This document shows, one piece after another, positions 44,409-56,889 of a stretch of DNA of 64,000 bases. The position numbers were made by a program, and so were the translations under genes. Source of the DNA: Sinonovacula constricta. Taxonomy: Eukaryota > Mollusca > Bivalvia > Cardiida > Solecurtidae. Each line of letters starts with the position of its first letter. Within the stretch, counting starts at the first letter, position 1. The notes beneath the pieces are model-generated. The model made no database searches. It saw only the letters and a program-made list of their open reading frames with translations, and had not been told where the DNA came from. Location: the NCBI GenBank assembly GCA_007844125.1, contig CM017564.1:28917658-28981657 (forward strand), in the 5' to 3' direction.

Positions 44409-47400
44409 TTACACAATTAAGGCGTGCTTAGTTTTAGCTGGTTTCTTAGTCTCAATTTTGTCGTTTAGATCATGGGCTTTTGTTTCTGGTAACGGCAGCA
44501 ACAGCAACACAGAACACGCAGACACACCGGCACACACGAAAAACATCAGCCCCGACACCTTCGAATCCTGGAAAGAAATTACTGAATTCTTGAACTATTA
44601 GTTCTACAATTATATTTCTTATGAGTTTAATGTGAGGTTAGAAATATATAAATATGTACACAAAACTCAGCATAAATTACATATTTGCCATTTACATTAG
44701 ATCCTGCCAACGTACGTAAAGTATTTAAAACTAAATTTTCCTCTTATTGCTTGCATTCGAGAAACCCTTCTGGAAATGCGAGGTTAGAGCTCTAAAACAA
44801 GTTTAGGCACCCCAGTCGGTCAATTTTGCCGACTGACCGTTCCAAGGCGGTAACGGTTGGGTTTGCTCTTTTTGTTAAATGACATATCACATATTTTTTC
44901 TCACTTTTACATTTGACTTGCATGTGGATACTTTTGTCCTGTGCCTTTTCAAGGTTTGGTATATGTTGCAATGCTCATAGGACTTTGTCATATATTCTTA
45001 TCCCAATAGATTTTTCTTACTTTTACATTTGACTTGCATGTGGATACCTTTGTACTGTGCCTTTTCAAGGTTTGGTATATGTTGCAATGCTCATATGACT
45101 TTGTCATATATTCTTATTCCAATGAATTTGACAGCTGTTAACGACGACTAGTACATATCATTTATTTTCCAGACTTTTTTTTATTCTGTATGTTGATCAG
45201 GTATAACAAGTAAACATTTGGAAACGAGACTATCTTTATCGATTGGAATTTACTTTGTATGTAGAATACGGTCATCTGTTGACTTTAATTGTCCGCACAG
45301 GATTTATCGAAGACAACTGACTATAGAGGGGTATGCACATGTACGACAAATGTATCATATGATTTGTTATTCACACGAGGAACTAAATATTGAAAATTAG
45401 AGACAGCAGCATAAACGTACATAACAGTTTATACGTAAAACTATAAAGAAAGAATTACTTTAATTGTATACGTCATATAAAATTCACCACAATTATTGTT
45501 ATAAGTTAAAAGCGACTTTGAAGTCTTGATTCTAACGTCTGTTGAAATGACACAAATGTTCTATATATTCCTGCTTGTTTATTATTCACTTTGTATTTTT
45601 GGCTGGAGGCCTATATTTTAAATACAAATGTTGAAAGTTGAGTTTACAATTTCATATTTTTGGTTCCATATCCTACTTTACAAAGACTTAACCTGTATAT
45701 TGTTTGACTTAATATAACTCATGATAAATGTGGATTTATAAAAAGGCTCGTTTTTATTTGTTACTTTGATCGTACCAAGAACAGAAGCTGTGGACCTAGG
45801 ATGGCACCGACCCTGGCCATAGTGTTCTGAACGCCATACCCGATATTTCTGAAAAAAGAAAACCATAAACCAAAACAAAAGGTAACATTATTATAATAAA
45901 CAAGTGGATATCAAAAACAAATACTAATTTAAATTCTTAGATTATTATACAAGTATTCAAACCTAGTTATAGACAATTTTACACTACTATTGAATTTCGT
46001 TAAATGATGTTAAAGGGGATGATTACATAATGGTCTAGTTATTTTGCCGATGACTGTCGTATTGGCTCGAGTCCGTTAATTTAATTAATTAAATGCAAGA
46101 ATATCAAACATTTTTCGAACGTCAAAATGATTATTCGATTCTAGTTCACTGGAAGTATAACGTAAGAATGCGAGTAATGAAGCGTGAGTTGTCAATGTCA
46201 TAGTTTTGTATCTTACATTTCCGGATTGGCCCTGTCTTTTAGTATTTTCCCTGTTGCATCAGTCAATCAAATCACTTCATTTCCCTTATGTCCAGTTTTT
46301 CACCGTTTTATAATAATCCTCTCCATTTGCCCACTATTCCTTCGTTTTTTTTCATATAAGGTAGGAATAATTATTCATCAAGTTTGCAAGTATAATTAAC
46401 AGTTTTTTTATTACAGTATGACAGTGTTTAAATAAATATTGTGCTATAGCAATATTAAATTAGATAAAACAATTCTCATTAAATTCATCTTGAAAAGTAC
46501 AGAACTGGATTTACAAAAAAAAAAAAAAAAGGTTTTGAGTTTAATCAAGACTTAAATATTTTTCAGATAACAAATACTTAAGTTATTTTAATATAAGCTA
46601 TTAATATGCTTTTTGCTTACATATATTGTTGTCACTTGAAAGTTGTATAGGTAAATGAAATTTGTTTCTTGCTAAATGCAGCCTTTTCTACCCTTCTTAA
46701 TTTTCTTACACATGAATATGTCACATTTTATAGTAAACCTTAACAAAACTGGACCTAATAGCGCAATTGGTCGAGCGTCGGTTCCATGCCGACATATCAA
46801 AGTCGTTATAATGGTAGCGGAATAGCTTCCCTTGCTAACGCTCAAGCACATGTCAGGATAGTTCCACTACCGGTTGGTCGCGTGTCAGGATAATGTGACT
46901 TATACACAGTGGAGGCACCACTTTATCTGCTTCAAGTGGACACCGTTTCAAGATAACTGATATACTATTGGTGGGACGATAAACACAATAAACAACAAAA
47001 ACAAGCTTTAACAAAAATGACATTATTGGACTTTCACCTATTCAAAAGTATCAAAACTGCAAAACACGACTGATAACACGGAAAACTACAATATTAACAA
47101 GGGTAATTATATAAGTGAACTAGATTCGTTTTGATTTCAAGTCTTCGCTGACATGTCGGCTGTTTGTTTATATAATTTTTTTCAGGCAAAAGTTTGCGAT
47201 AATGACTGCATGTAATTGTATGAATAATCTTTAAATGCCTGTACATTTTGGACTAATAAATTAGCACATTACTTGCCTGACAACAGTCGGATAAAGCTCC
47301 AGTGTGAGGGTTTGTAAAGGTGTCCAGGCGGCGTTCACCGCCGTCAATGCTGCTATTGCAGCGACGTTACTGACGATGTTTATCGTGGGAGTCTCTAAGA

Positions 47401-50400
47401 AAAAGCAACAACACTTATTTTTGTTAAATATGTCGGGTTGAACTGAAATATTTTTTACACATAATTTTGCGAATTTAAAGGAACCTACACTGCATTAATA
47501 TTCGTCTGCTTTTCTGATGAAACAATTCAAGTTTCACTTTTTTAGAGGTTATTGGCAGTATGTGCAAAGGAATAAAATCTTTGGCTTCGTCGAAGTAATG
47601 AAAACGCCTTTACGAAGAAAAGGGGTTAAACTAGTTGAAACTTTCCCAAAAATTGATTCTTGTAATATGCTTACGCCATATGTATGTGCTTGCAACCCAC
47701 CAGCTTAATAGGCACTGAACACCCCATAAAAAGTAAAATAGAAATATTATATAAATTAGGAATAATATGTGAAATTGTTCCTGGTTTAGGATAAATGTCA
47801 TACCTTCAAGTCGAGCGGCAATACCAACTATTAGAGCAGTAATGGCAAAGGCAACATAGAAAAACAACACGGTTGGCTTTCTGCCAAATCTGAAAGGTGT
47901 AAAAGCATTTGTGATGTTATTTTTCTGTGAATGAAGTAATGTTTCAGAACGTTCAATCGTTCCATGTCCAAATATTTGATTTGTATAATTTGTGTTTAAT
48001 CTTTGAAATTTTGCATAATAATGTGGAAATGGGGACATATTTCGACATCGTTCGGGCTATAATGTGTCCAAATGAGGAGCTTACTACATAGGTACTGTTT
48101 CAACCAGTCGAGGGGGCATTTAAAATTGACAGAACATTTATTTAAAAGATTGCTGATATGATGTATATGCTTCTCGACACCAGTGTGACATATTCCATGC
48201 TATTTAAATGCAATATAATCAAAACAATTTACTTTTAAATTTTAAAACTTGATTAGACTTAAAATAAATTATAATGATATAAACATTAAACCAAATCAAA
48301 AGTATTTAGATCTCATTCATCACATCCTTCGTCTTTATGTTACGTGGACGCAGATGTTACTGTATTTTGTATCTGAGTTATCGCCCTTATGATCATAAGT
48401 GTTTTACTTAGCCAGAAAATAAACTTCGGTCTCATGAACATATGCATGCAGCATTTGATTGGCCCCGCGTACAAAACGGAAAGGGAAATACATCTAATGA
48501 ATTGATTACAATTTGTAAACATCAGGCATTGCAGGTTAGTGCAGCCATCATTGACAACATGGTTTATTTTAAACTTTAATTGAAGAGCAGCTTGGATGTA
48601 TCGCGCAATTTCATTGGACCACTGGTTTCTATAAATATTCATGTAAACAACTTTTAACAGCTTAATATCCTACTGCCACCATGAAGCAGAGCGGTATGAG
48701 TGAACGTGGTTTTTGGCGATGAATGTCTGCTAGTGGGTATGAACTTGTGCCGCCCCCTTGTACTTTAGATATAGATTAAAACCAACAATTCGTAGTTTAA
48801 TGTATATATAGACGAGTACGACGATATCTTGACAGTGTTCATAGAACAAGACGGGGTTTTTACAGACCTCGGTGTAAAGCAGTTAGCCAAGTAGAAAATA
48901 ACGGTGTTTTAGCAGTGTTCGGTGTGAAGCAAATGACCATGTTGTCTTAGACAGTGTTGTGGCAGTCGTCGATGTGAAATGGACCATGACGGTGTTATGA
49001 GAGTTCTCGGTGTGGAACAGATAGCTGAGTAGACCATGACGGTGTTAGGACAGTGTTCGATGTGGAACCGATAGCTGAGTAGACCAAGACGGTATTAGGG
49101 CAGTGTTCGATGTGGAACCGATAGCTGAGTAGACCAAGACGGTGTTAGGACAGTGTTCGATGTGGAACCGATAGCTGAGTAGACCAAGACGGTGTTAGGA
49201 CAGTGTTCGATGTGAAACCGATAGCTGAGTAGACCAAGACGGTGTTAGGACAGTGTTCGATGTGGAACCGATAGCTGAGTAGACCAAGACGGTGATATGA
49301 CAGGACAGTGTTTGGTGTGGAACAGATAGCTGAGTAGACCATGACGGTGTTATGACAGTGTTCAGTGTGGAATAGATAGCTGAGTAGACCATGACGGTGT
49401 TATGACAGGACAGTGTTTGGTGTGGAACAGATAGCCGAGTAGACCATGACGGTGTAAAGACAGTGTTCAGTGTGGAATAGATAGCTGAGTAGACCATGAC
49501 GGTGTAAGGACAGTGTTCGGTGTGAAGCATATAGCTGAGTAGACCAGAACAGTATATTTTGATTGAAGCAGATACGTTGGTCGACCAATACGTTTGTTTG
49601 CAGCGTTCGGTGTGAAGCAGAACGCTACGTAGGCCAAGACTGTGTAAAGACAGTGTGGATCAGATTCACAGTGGTCGATGTGAAGGAGATAGATGAGAAT
49701 TTTACTTCGTAATTTGATCTAGTACTAGATCTAGTACTAGACAAAGTTACCAGCACGGTGAAGCCAAGTAGAAATATGGCAGAATACTCTGATGCGACAC
49801 GAGAAGTTGGCGGAAATATGTAAAGTTAAAGGTGAGATTATCTTACTTGTTCATTGCCACAATGTTGATAAACTGAAGTGGAGTGCCGAGAATGGAAATG
49901 ATGACGGAGTTCAGATAGAAATCTCCGGCAAGTTTTGGCACGCCAAACTGAATGCCATAGGATCCCAAGCCGACGGTGATCCTGCCACAGAGTCACGAAA
50001 ACAATTTAAAGAAATATTTAAATGCTTAACATCACTAATTATACGTTTTAAAAATGCGTCTTAATCTGAAGAATATAAACATTTCATATATTTTCATATT
50101 TATAAATGTAATATTAATTATTCTTGTGTACTCAATTTACCTACCAAATAAAGGAATCTTAGTGGTATTCACAGCAGAGATGATAAATGTCTTAAATTAT
50201 CACTCACAGCAAGTAGAAACATAGAATTTATCGATTAAGCACCTAAACAGAAAAAAACAATGACAAAAAATACAATCAATTTAAGGTTCATTATTACAAT
50301 GCAAGAACCTGTTTCGTTAACTTCAACACATATACAAGTCAATGTACAAACATTAATTATATTACGATATAACCAAAGACAATCAGAAACAGTCAATGTC

Positions 50401-53343
50401 CAAGTGCCTGGCGAATCAAAAACTGAACTTATTCTATGTTGTCATTTCATTCATCCTATAAGGATTGTTACGTGTATTTTCTTTGATGGACATTGGACTT
50501 TGGTTCCTCAAGTTCATTTTTCACATAAACAGGATGCTACAACCATTTACACTTCTCTGGTCATTTTTTTCATGAGTCAAAAATTAATTTGTCTTTCAAT
50601 TTTTGTGCGGTTCTTCTAATAGAAATAATATTTATCTCTTTTATAAATACTATGTGGACATTTTTTTTCAACTACTTTCGCCATAACATATAAAACTAGT
50701 CAGCGCTTGACCATTTTTATTCAAACATATTTCTTTTCATTGCTTGCATTTGAAAAAAACCCTCAGGATGTGCGAGGTTAGAGCTCTGTAAGCCCGGTTT
50801 AAGCACCCCAGTCGGTAACTGTTGGGTTTGCTCTTTTTGTTAAATGACTCATCACAGATTTGTTCCTACTTTTACATTGCATGTGAATACCATTGTCATG
50901 TGCCTTTTTAAAGTTTGGTATATGTTGCAATGCTGATAGGACTTTGTCATATACTCTTTTATAATATTTCGCCTAGTTGAAAATTAGTGGCAGTGTTATG
51001 TTTTTCCAGATTGAAAGGACGTTCGTTGACATATTTATTTGGAAATTGAAGAATATTGCCATAAAATAAACAATTATAATACTAGACCCAACATTTAAAA
51101 CGACTGGGTTGCTACGATAAATAATATTACTACTGAACCAGACCTTGACTAAATATTCATTTTAATTAATTATAATTATTAAGTTATAATTATATTTTAA
51201 TTAATCATAAAGAATATTACCTTAAACCAGTAAGCTATGTTGTTGCCTTTCAAAATTTGCAAATTCTAACATGCGACTTGATTTCAGAAAGAACATTTTT
51301 CATTAAGTCCAGCTAATGATATAAGAATTCAACATTCGCAAATCTGACAATTAAATTGAAGATTTGTTGAATACTTTCGCAGAGAAGCTAAAACGTTGAC
51401 ACTTCCAACATTAAAAACATCTATCTAAGAAATTAGCTTGCTGTATCTTAGAATTATATTATTAAGAATCATTGACTATAATTTTTAACATATTTGGTCT
51501 TTGGGAATGAGTTTGACTTAAAATATACTTAATAAAAACTAGAGGTTATCAACTGGTTTACGTATCAATGGGTAACTTTAAAAGCTATTACCATAGCACC
51601 ACCAGTAAAGATGTTAGTTTGAACATTCGCAAGTTTTTCACCAAGTCCAAGAATGAGTACTTTTTGTCTTTTTTGTCGCCATCCTCGTCCAAAACTAGGT
51701 CGTTCTCATCGAGAACAAAATCCTTTCGATTGTTTGTACGCGCTACCTTTTCAATGACCTTTTTAGCATCGGCTATACGGTTGTGGCTCAAATACCATCG
51801 ATAACTTTCAGGAACAAACCTTCATAATAGAAAACGAATATGATTTAACAGAATAGCTGTAGGTAATAAATAAAACAGTCATACAAGCACGATAGAAGAT
51901 TTGCGCATATATGTCGGGCACACAGTTGTGGCCAAAATATCACCCGAAGCTTTAAACAAAGCTTGAAAAGAAAAACAAATTACTTAAAATATTTTTAACA
52001 TAAGTGTTTCATATTATTTACGATAGCAATATTTTTTCTTGGATTACAAAAATATCATAAGTCTTTTAAACCATGAGAATAATGTTATTTGTATTTTTGA
52101 TTTAGACGTATGTACAATTCTACAATTAAAAATTAATCATCTGGTTGCCCCAGTTACTACTATTTTACTCATCAAAATAAAACCAGACCGACTATGTTAT
52201 AGGCAACAAATTCTTCATAGCCTTATTAGAGATTGGACCCAAACTTAAACATACTACCTACCAATACGTAAAAAGCCATGGTATACCAGTTGCCGCTCCG
52301 ACAAAATGAAGTTTCTTCCAGTCTTTCAGTAACCAAGCAGCAAGCACAAACAGGGCAACATCTACTGGCCATGATGGAATAGCGACAATGTAGGAGCGCC
52401 AACGGGAGTCTGCGAACTCTGATTGGATACTGTACATGACGGTAAACAGGACACCACAAGCTACCCCGATGAAGAAACGAAGGGCAGTGAACATGAGCCA
52501 TGAGACGGAAAAAGGGGCTATGATGTTTAGAATGACAAGAGAAAGAATTGACAGAAACAGTGGCGACTTCCGCCCAATAACGTCCGCCACTTGCCCCGAC
52601 AGGGCATTTCCGACAAAGACGCCGGCCATCTGAACGGACATAATCGTAGTTGGTATCCAGTCCTTGTCACAAACAAGTGTAAACTGAAAAAATATATATT
52701 GTAGATGAGGACGCAGGCACCTGTCAAAGCCTACGACAATATAACTCTCTTTCATGAGAGGGAATGCACCGAAAAAGGGGACGAGTCTAAATACGAACAA
52801 AATATCTAAGTGGACAAGCGTTTATGTAGAACATTTAAACAGAAATATACATATATGATGACAAGTAATGTAAATGCTTTATTTTAAAAAAATCTTCTTG
52901 TTTAAGCTATAATATGCATCAACTTTAGAAACTTATTCCTTAAACCGTCATGCAACTGCTCCTATATGTTGCAGACGATTGGAATGCTTAAAAGAAAAGG
53001 GAATAATATAGAATATCAAATAGGAGATTATAAACCTGCCTCGGAAATAAGAGTTGACAGGCTCTTATCGAAGTAAAAGTTGGTACACGCAGTACCATTT
53101 CCGACAGTGCAAGCTTTAAAGGCGTCCGCGGAAATGTTCACCACACCGTTTTCAGAGGTAACGTTTTCTAGTGAGATTCCATCAAGGCACCACCAGTCAG
53201 GCACCATGGAGCCAAACATCATGTGTATGATACTGAAGCAAGAGATGCACTTCATGGAGTGGACGATGAAACACAGGATGATCTGGAAGCGTCCGCAGCC
53301 CCCTGTCTCCAGAATGATACGCTGTATTCCAGCCGGTGCTGTC
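44409..53343 (-). CDS. SLC22-type organic ion transporter, gene B (first exon not found)
   Basis: Exons: 53343-53040, 52683-52262, 51819-51592, 49981-49847, 47889-47804, 47394-47277, 45848-45776, 44567-44409. They give 508 codons in one frame after the incoming split codon. Major facilitator features in order: Gly-Gly-Cys-Gly-Arg-Phe-Gln N-terminal motif; a large Cys-containing extracellular loop with Pro-Asp-Trp-Trp-Cys; Val-Cys-Asp-x-Asp-Trp; Gly-Arg-Lys between TM2 and TM3; Gln-Ser-Glu-Phe; Pro-Glu-Ser-Tyr-Arg-Trp before the cytoplasmic helix; Phe-Gly-Arg-Lys; Glu-Leu-Tyr-Pro-Thr; and Pro-Leu-Pro-Glu-Thr after the last helix. SLC22 members move organic cations, anions or zwitterions across the plasma membrane; the substrate cannot be told. 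Two donors are GC, not GT (after 53040 and after 47277). The initiating exon must lie upstream, between 53343 and 56890. It is the tandem paralog of the gene at 56890-61214. Confidence 0.87.
44745..45120 (-). mobile_element. Family E element, copy 4, with duplicated end
   Basis: A full copy (44745-45002) is followed by a second copy of its last ~110 bases (45003-45120). Both blocks carry CTTACTTTTACATTTGACTT-like, TTTTCAAGGTTTGGTATATG and TTTGTCATATATTCTTATTC sequence. This suggests tandem duplication of the terminus or nested insertion. The start of SLC22 gene B's last intron lies just to the left. Confidence 0.72.
46750..47000 (+). mobile_element. tRNA-derived SINE, family C
   Basis: Starts GGACCTAATAGCGCAATTGG and GTCGAGCGTCGGTTCCATGC (tRNA-like head, diverged B box). 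It ends with TATTGGTGGGACGATAAACA and a CAATAAACAACAAAAACAA tail. The tail matches the inverted copy at 24570-24835. It lies in an intron of SLC22 gene B. Confidence 0.72.
48830..49560. repeat. 50-bp minisatellite in an intron of SLC22 gene B
   Basis: Units of 50 bases (GGTGTTAGGACAGTGTTCGA, then TGTGGAACCGATAGCTGAGT, then AGACCAAGAC) are near-perfect from 49041 to 49290. They grow more diverged on both sides, with insertions of ATGACAGGACAGTG. About 13 units in all. The minus-strand frames of about 60-110 codons across it are repeat artefacts. Confidence 0.95.
50720..50960 (-). mobile_element. Short non-autonomous element, family E, copy 5
   Basis: Reverse orientation: TTTCTTTTCATTGCTTGCAT, GAGGTTAGAGCTCTGTAAGC, CCCAGTCGGTAACTGTTGGG and GGTATATGTTGCAATGCTGA. 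The right stem of the central hairpin is deleted. Located in an intron of SLC22 gene B. Confidence 0.75.
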
Positions 53344-53577
53344 CTGGATGGTAACAATTCGACTTACTAATTATATAAATTCTGTATCTAATCAAGTATT
53401 TTGGTTTGTTATTGTATCAGTTATTTGCTTTTTTGTTACATCGCACCGGGACAATTAAGGTCAGGTGACGTACAACAAATAATTTGTAGAGGTAGAAACC
53501 AGAAATAGGTATTATGTTAAACAACTACGCACAGCAGGTCAGATCTCACCACCAAATGTTTTTATCTTAAATTTATA

Positions 53578-53755
53578 AGTAGTAGAAGTAGTAGTAGTAG
53601 TTGTATTATTATTATTATTATTATTAGTAGTAGTAGTAGTAGTAGTAGTAGTTGTTGTAGTAGTAGTAGTAGTAGTAGTAGTAGCAGCAGCAGTAGTAGT
53701 AGTATAAGTATTATTCTTATTCCTATTCTTCTTATTATTACTAGTAGTAGTAGAC
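53578..53755 (+). repeat. TAG/TAT-type trinucleotide microsatellite
   Basis: About 175 bases of TAG repeats interrupted by TAT, TTG and CAG triplets. It produces a poly-Thr/poly-Asn frame on the minus strand that is not a gene. Confidence 0.95.
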
Positions 53756-55119
53756 AACATCTTTATTTCCACCAATATTTGATACACATGAACATATAGC
53801 GAGATAATAAATATACATTTTAAAAATATTTTGACATATAAAATTGAAAATAGTTTGGCTCTAGTCTGATTATCTACGATATGATGTCAAACCTTTTTTC
53901 AGATAAACATTTTTAGCACTTGTATAGAGATATACATATGAGAGTTTTAGAATATTAGCAACCTTGCCATGTGAAAGAGCTTCATAGACATTTGCACCAA
54001 GAAGAAAAAATGTGATAGCAATGCTAAGGATAGTGAGAGAATAAACCCAGAAATAGAAGAATAGAAAATAATGTAAGGTGAATAAAATAAAGAAAAGTCT
54101 ATTAAGAAGAAAAATATATTAAGAAAATAAATACATTACAATTTTCAAAAACAGAATTCTTACGTTTGTGCCATCCTTGTCCAGCAACTCTATCAAGATG
54201 TATGCCAAGCTAAGGACACTATTTAGAAGTAAACCTTCCCTACATGCAACCAGTAGCATAATTAAAGCAAAAGAATCGAGTAGGTGAATACGTAATGTTC
54301 ACAGTTTTCGTTTCAAGTCTAACTAAATGTCATTGTTAAATTATTCTGGGTCACGTCTTTCTTTATTGCAATATGAAATATGTTGTCTGTATCTCAAACC
54401 GCACAGGACCACGTTATAAAACAATCTCGTTGTAGTTGGACACTGAAAATTACATATACAGAGACGATGCATGAAATCAACATATCGAGATTTATCTGCC
54501 GTGTCCGCAATTACGCGACTGCCTCAGTTCCCAAAGTCTAGAAGAACTTTGATGTTACCACCCATGGGCAACTGTTGCAATTATCGCACCATACAAGAAT
54601 TGAATTTGGTATTAGAACACGGAATCGTTTATTTGAAAAGGATTTTAATTTGCTCAAGCCAAATACAGTCACTGTACAGTCATCACACTACAGTATTTAA
54701 ATGAACTAATTAAGTAGACATATGCATGTATTATAAATTGTCACTTGAGTATTTTATTACAATTAATATGTTTACCTAAACATGCGATTGAGCGTGTCAT
54801 TTATATTCACTAAATACTTTTGCAAATACAATATTCATGTGACATCAATATAAGTAGATATATTTCCAAACAATCTTAATTAGGTCATAGTAAAAACGAG
54901 TGTATTGACGACAAGTAAGGCAGTCATAAAGTCATTGAGGTAATTACCTTGATAACCTAATGACAAGAGAATCTGTCAGTTGCCATTGGACACTTAACTA
55001 ATGGACCCTACGAAGTTTTATAGCCCTGATTAATGTAGCAGCACTAAAGGAATGTCTATTCAAATTAAGGGACTAAATTGGTCACCAGGATGGTAGTGTG
55101 CAAAGATCTTATTGAAGGA

Positions 55120-55186
55120 AATTTCAAAAGTACCATGTTGTTTAAAACTAAAAATTTCAAAAGTACCATGTTGTTTAAAACTAAGA
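55120..55186 (+). repeat. 33-base exact tandem duplication
   Basis: AATTTCAAAAGTACCATGTT followed by GTTTAAAACTAA occurs twice in a row with almost no difference. A recent local duplication. Confidence 0.85.
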
Positions 55187-56889
55187 GCGGTACTTGCATA
55201 TTCTTTATTCTTTGATATGCATTTGTTATAATGAGTAATGATTTAGCGTAATTTATGATAGTATTTTTATGAATGTTTTATACCAATTTCATTTTTTAAC
55301 AAGCTTAAACGACACAATTAAATATTTAAAACTAATTTTTTTTTGTTGTTTTAGCAGTTGAATAATAACGTTCACAATTTAACATTAAGATCTACAATTA
55401 TCATGTGCTCACAATAAATGACATTTTGTTTGATTTTTTTTTTTATATTTGATAAATTTGTTTTGGTAAATATGAGAATGCAATTACTCTTTTCTAAATA
55501 TTCTCCAGTGTACAAAATTGTCTTTCTTAACGTAATGATGGTCGTGTCTGATTTCTTTATACCCAAACAATTGATAATTCAATTGTTTAATTGTGCATTT
55601 TTCCAAAACATGTAATTTATTTTAACACTAAACTGACAAGATATTTATTAAATTCAGTAGGAAATAAAACAGCTACGACAACTTCATGACCACAATTAGA
55701 AAAATATAAACATCAACGATAAATCGGCTTGTTTCAGAAGCTTGTGATTCAGATAAAAACGTTCGAAAAAACACAATTATGATGGGGTACTTGGTGAAAT
55801 GGATATTGTCTCCCTTGTTAGTTATTATCCGAGGTATTCCAAACAGTAGGTAGGTCCATGTAGTTGAAATTCTTGGACTTTATCACCTGTTCTTTTGTAA
55901 TATTGCAATAACAAACAGTGAATTTCTTACTTTTGCGTAAATATAAGCTTAAAATTAATTCAAATACTTCCAGAGATATGTAATTTAAAAAAGAAAATGG
56001 ACATGTTAATGGATGATGGTTAACCTGGGTATCATAAGAAAGGCAGAAAAATCAACATACACTCCAAAGAGCACAAGCATAAAAACCGAGTGAAACAAAT
56101 GAAAGGACCTACTGGCGTTTAGGGATTATTCAGGGGAGACTATTCATTATTGTCTCTCATTATCGACCATAGATCATAAAAAGATCATAGATCGACCATT
56201 AATACTGAGCGATGCTTTGTCCCTTACGATTACTTAAATGAAGATTTTCTATTCTAAAAAGTTAATACTTATGTCGAGGATTTTTGTTCGCATTAGAAAT
56301 TTAGAATATCAGATTTACACAGCTTAGCAATTGTTGTTCAGGAGGCTAAGTTGCTTTGTTGCCGTCTTTTTAACTACTACTACTAGAACTTTTTAAGTAT
56401 CGGAAGGGTAAATTATATTTTAAAAACTGTCGTATATTTAAACATGCTTTAATTTCTCACACGTTGGGTAGTTTGTATAGTTAACAGCAACAACCGAGTG
56501 GCTAAATTTACATTAATCTTCAGTATGCGTTAAACAGACATAATGAAATAATTTACCCACGCCTTTTAGGGAATGTAAAACAAAAAACAATGTACAACCT
56601 AGTCTTATATAAAAACAAGCAACAGTTGTATAATTCGACAAAAACATAATTTTGTTGGTGTGATAAGATTGTAAATGAGACAAAGACGTTTGGATTCTAA
56701 CTTCTAAGTTTAGTGTACATTCTATAGCCAACTATTTGCAGCATAATCATTGTATAGTCGTGCACAGCATCCAGTAGCTGTACTGTGGCTGTCGTACCAG
56801 CCATTGAATGTCATACGGTCACGTGACAATACAATGGCGGCCTCCATTGATTTGAAAATGACATTGTTAATATAGTGAATACACATCTC

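Larger units (their letters stand above)
53344..56889. other. Interval between the two SLC22 genes
   Basis: Should contain the promoter and first exon of gene B, which I could not identify. It holds a trinucleotide microsatellite (53578-53755), a partial family A SINE tail near 53430-53480 and a 33-base tandem duplication at 55120-55186. No other feature is supportable. Confidence 0.5.

Noticed and set aside
49145..49588. Minus-strand frames with Val-Tyr-Ser-Ala-Ile repeats
   Set aside because: Artefacts of the 50-bp minisatellite; they lie inside an intron of SLC22 gene B.
53539..53787. Poly-Thr/poly-Asn frame
   Set aside because: Translation of a trinucleotide microsatellite.
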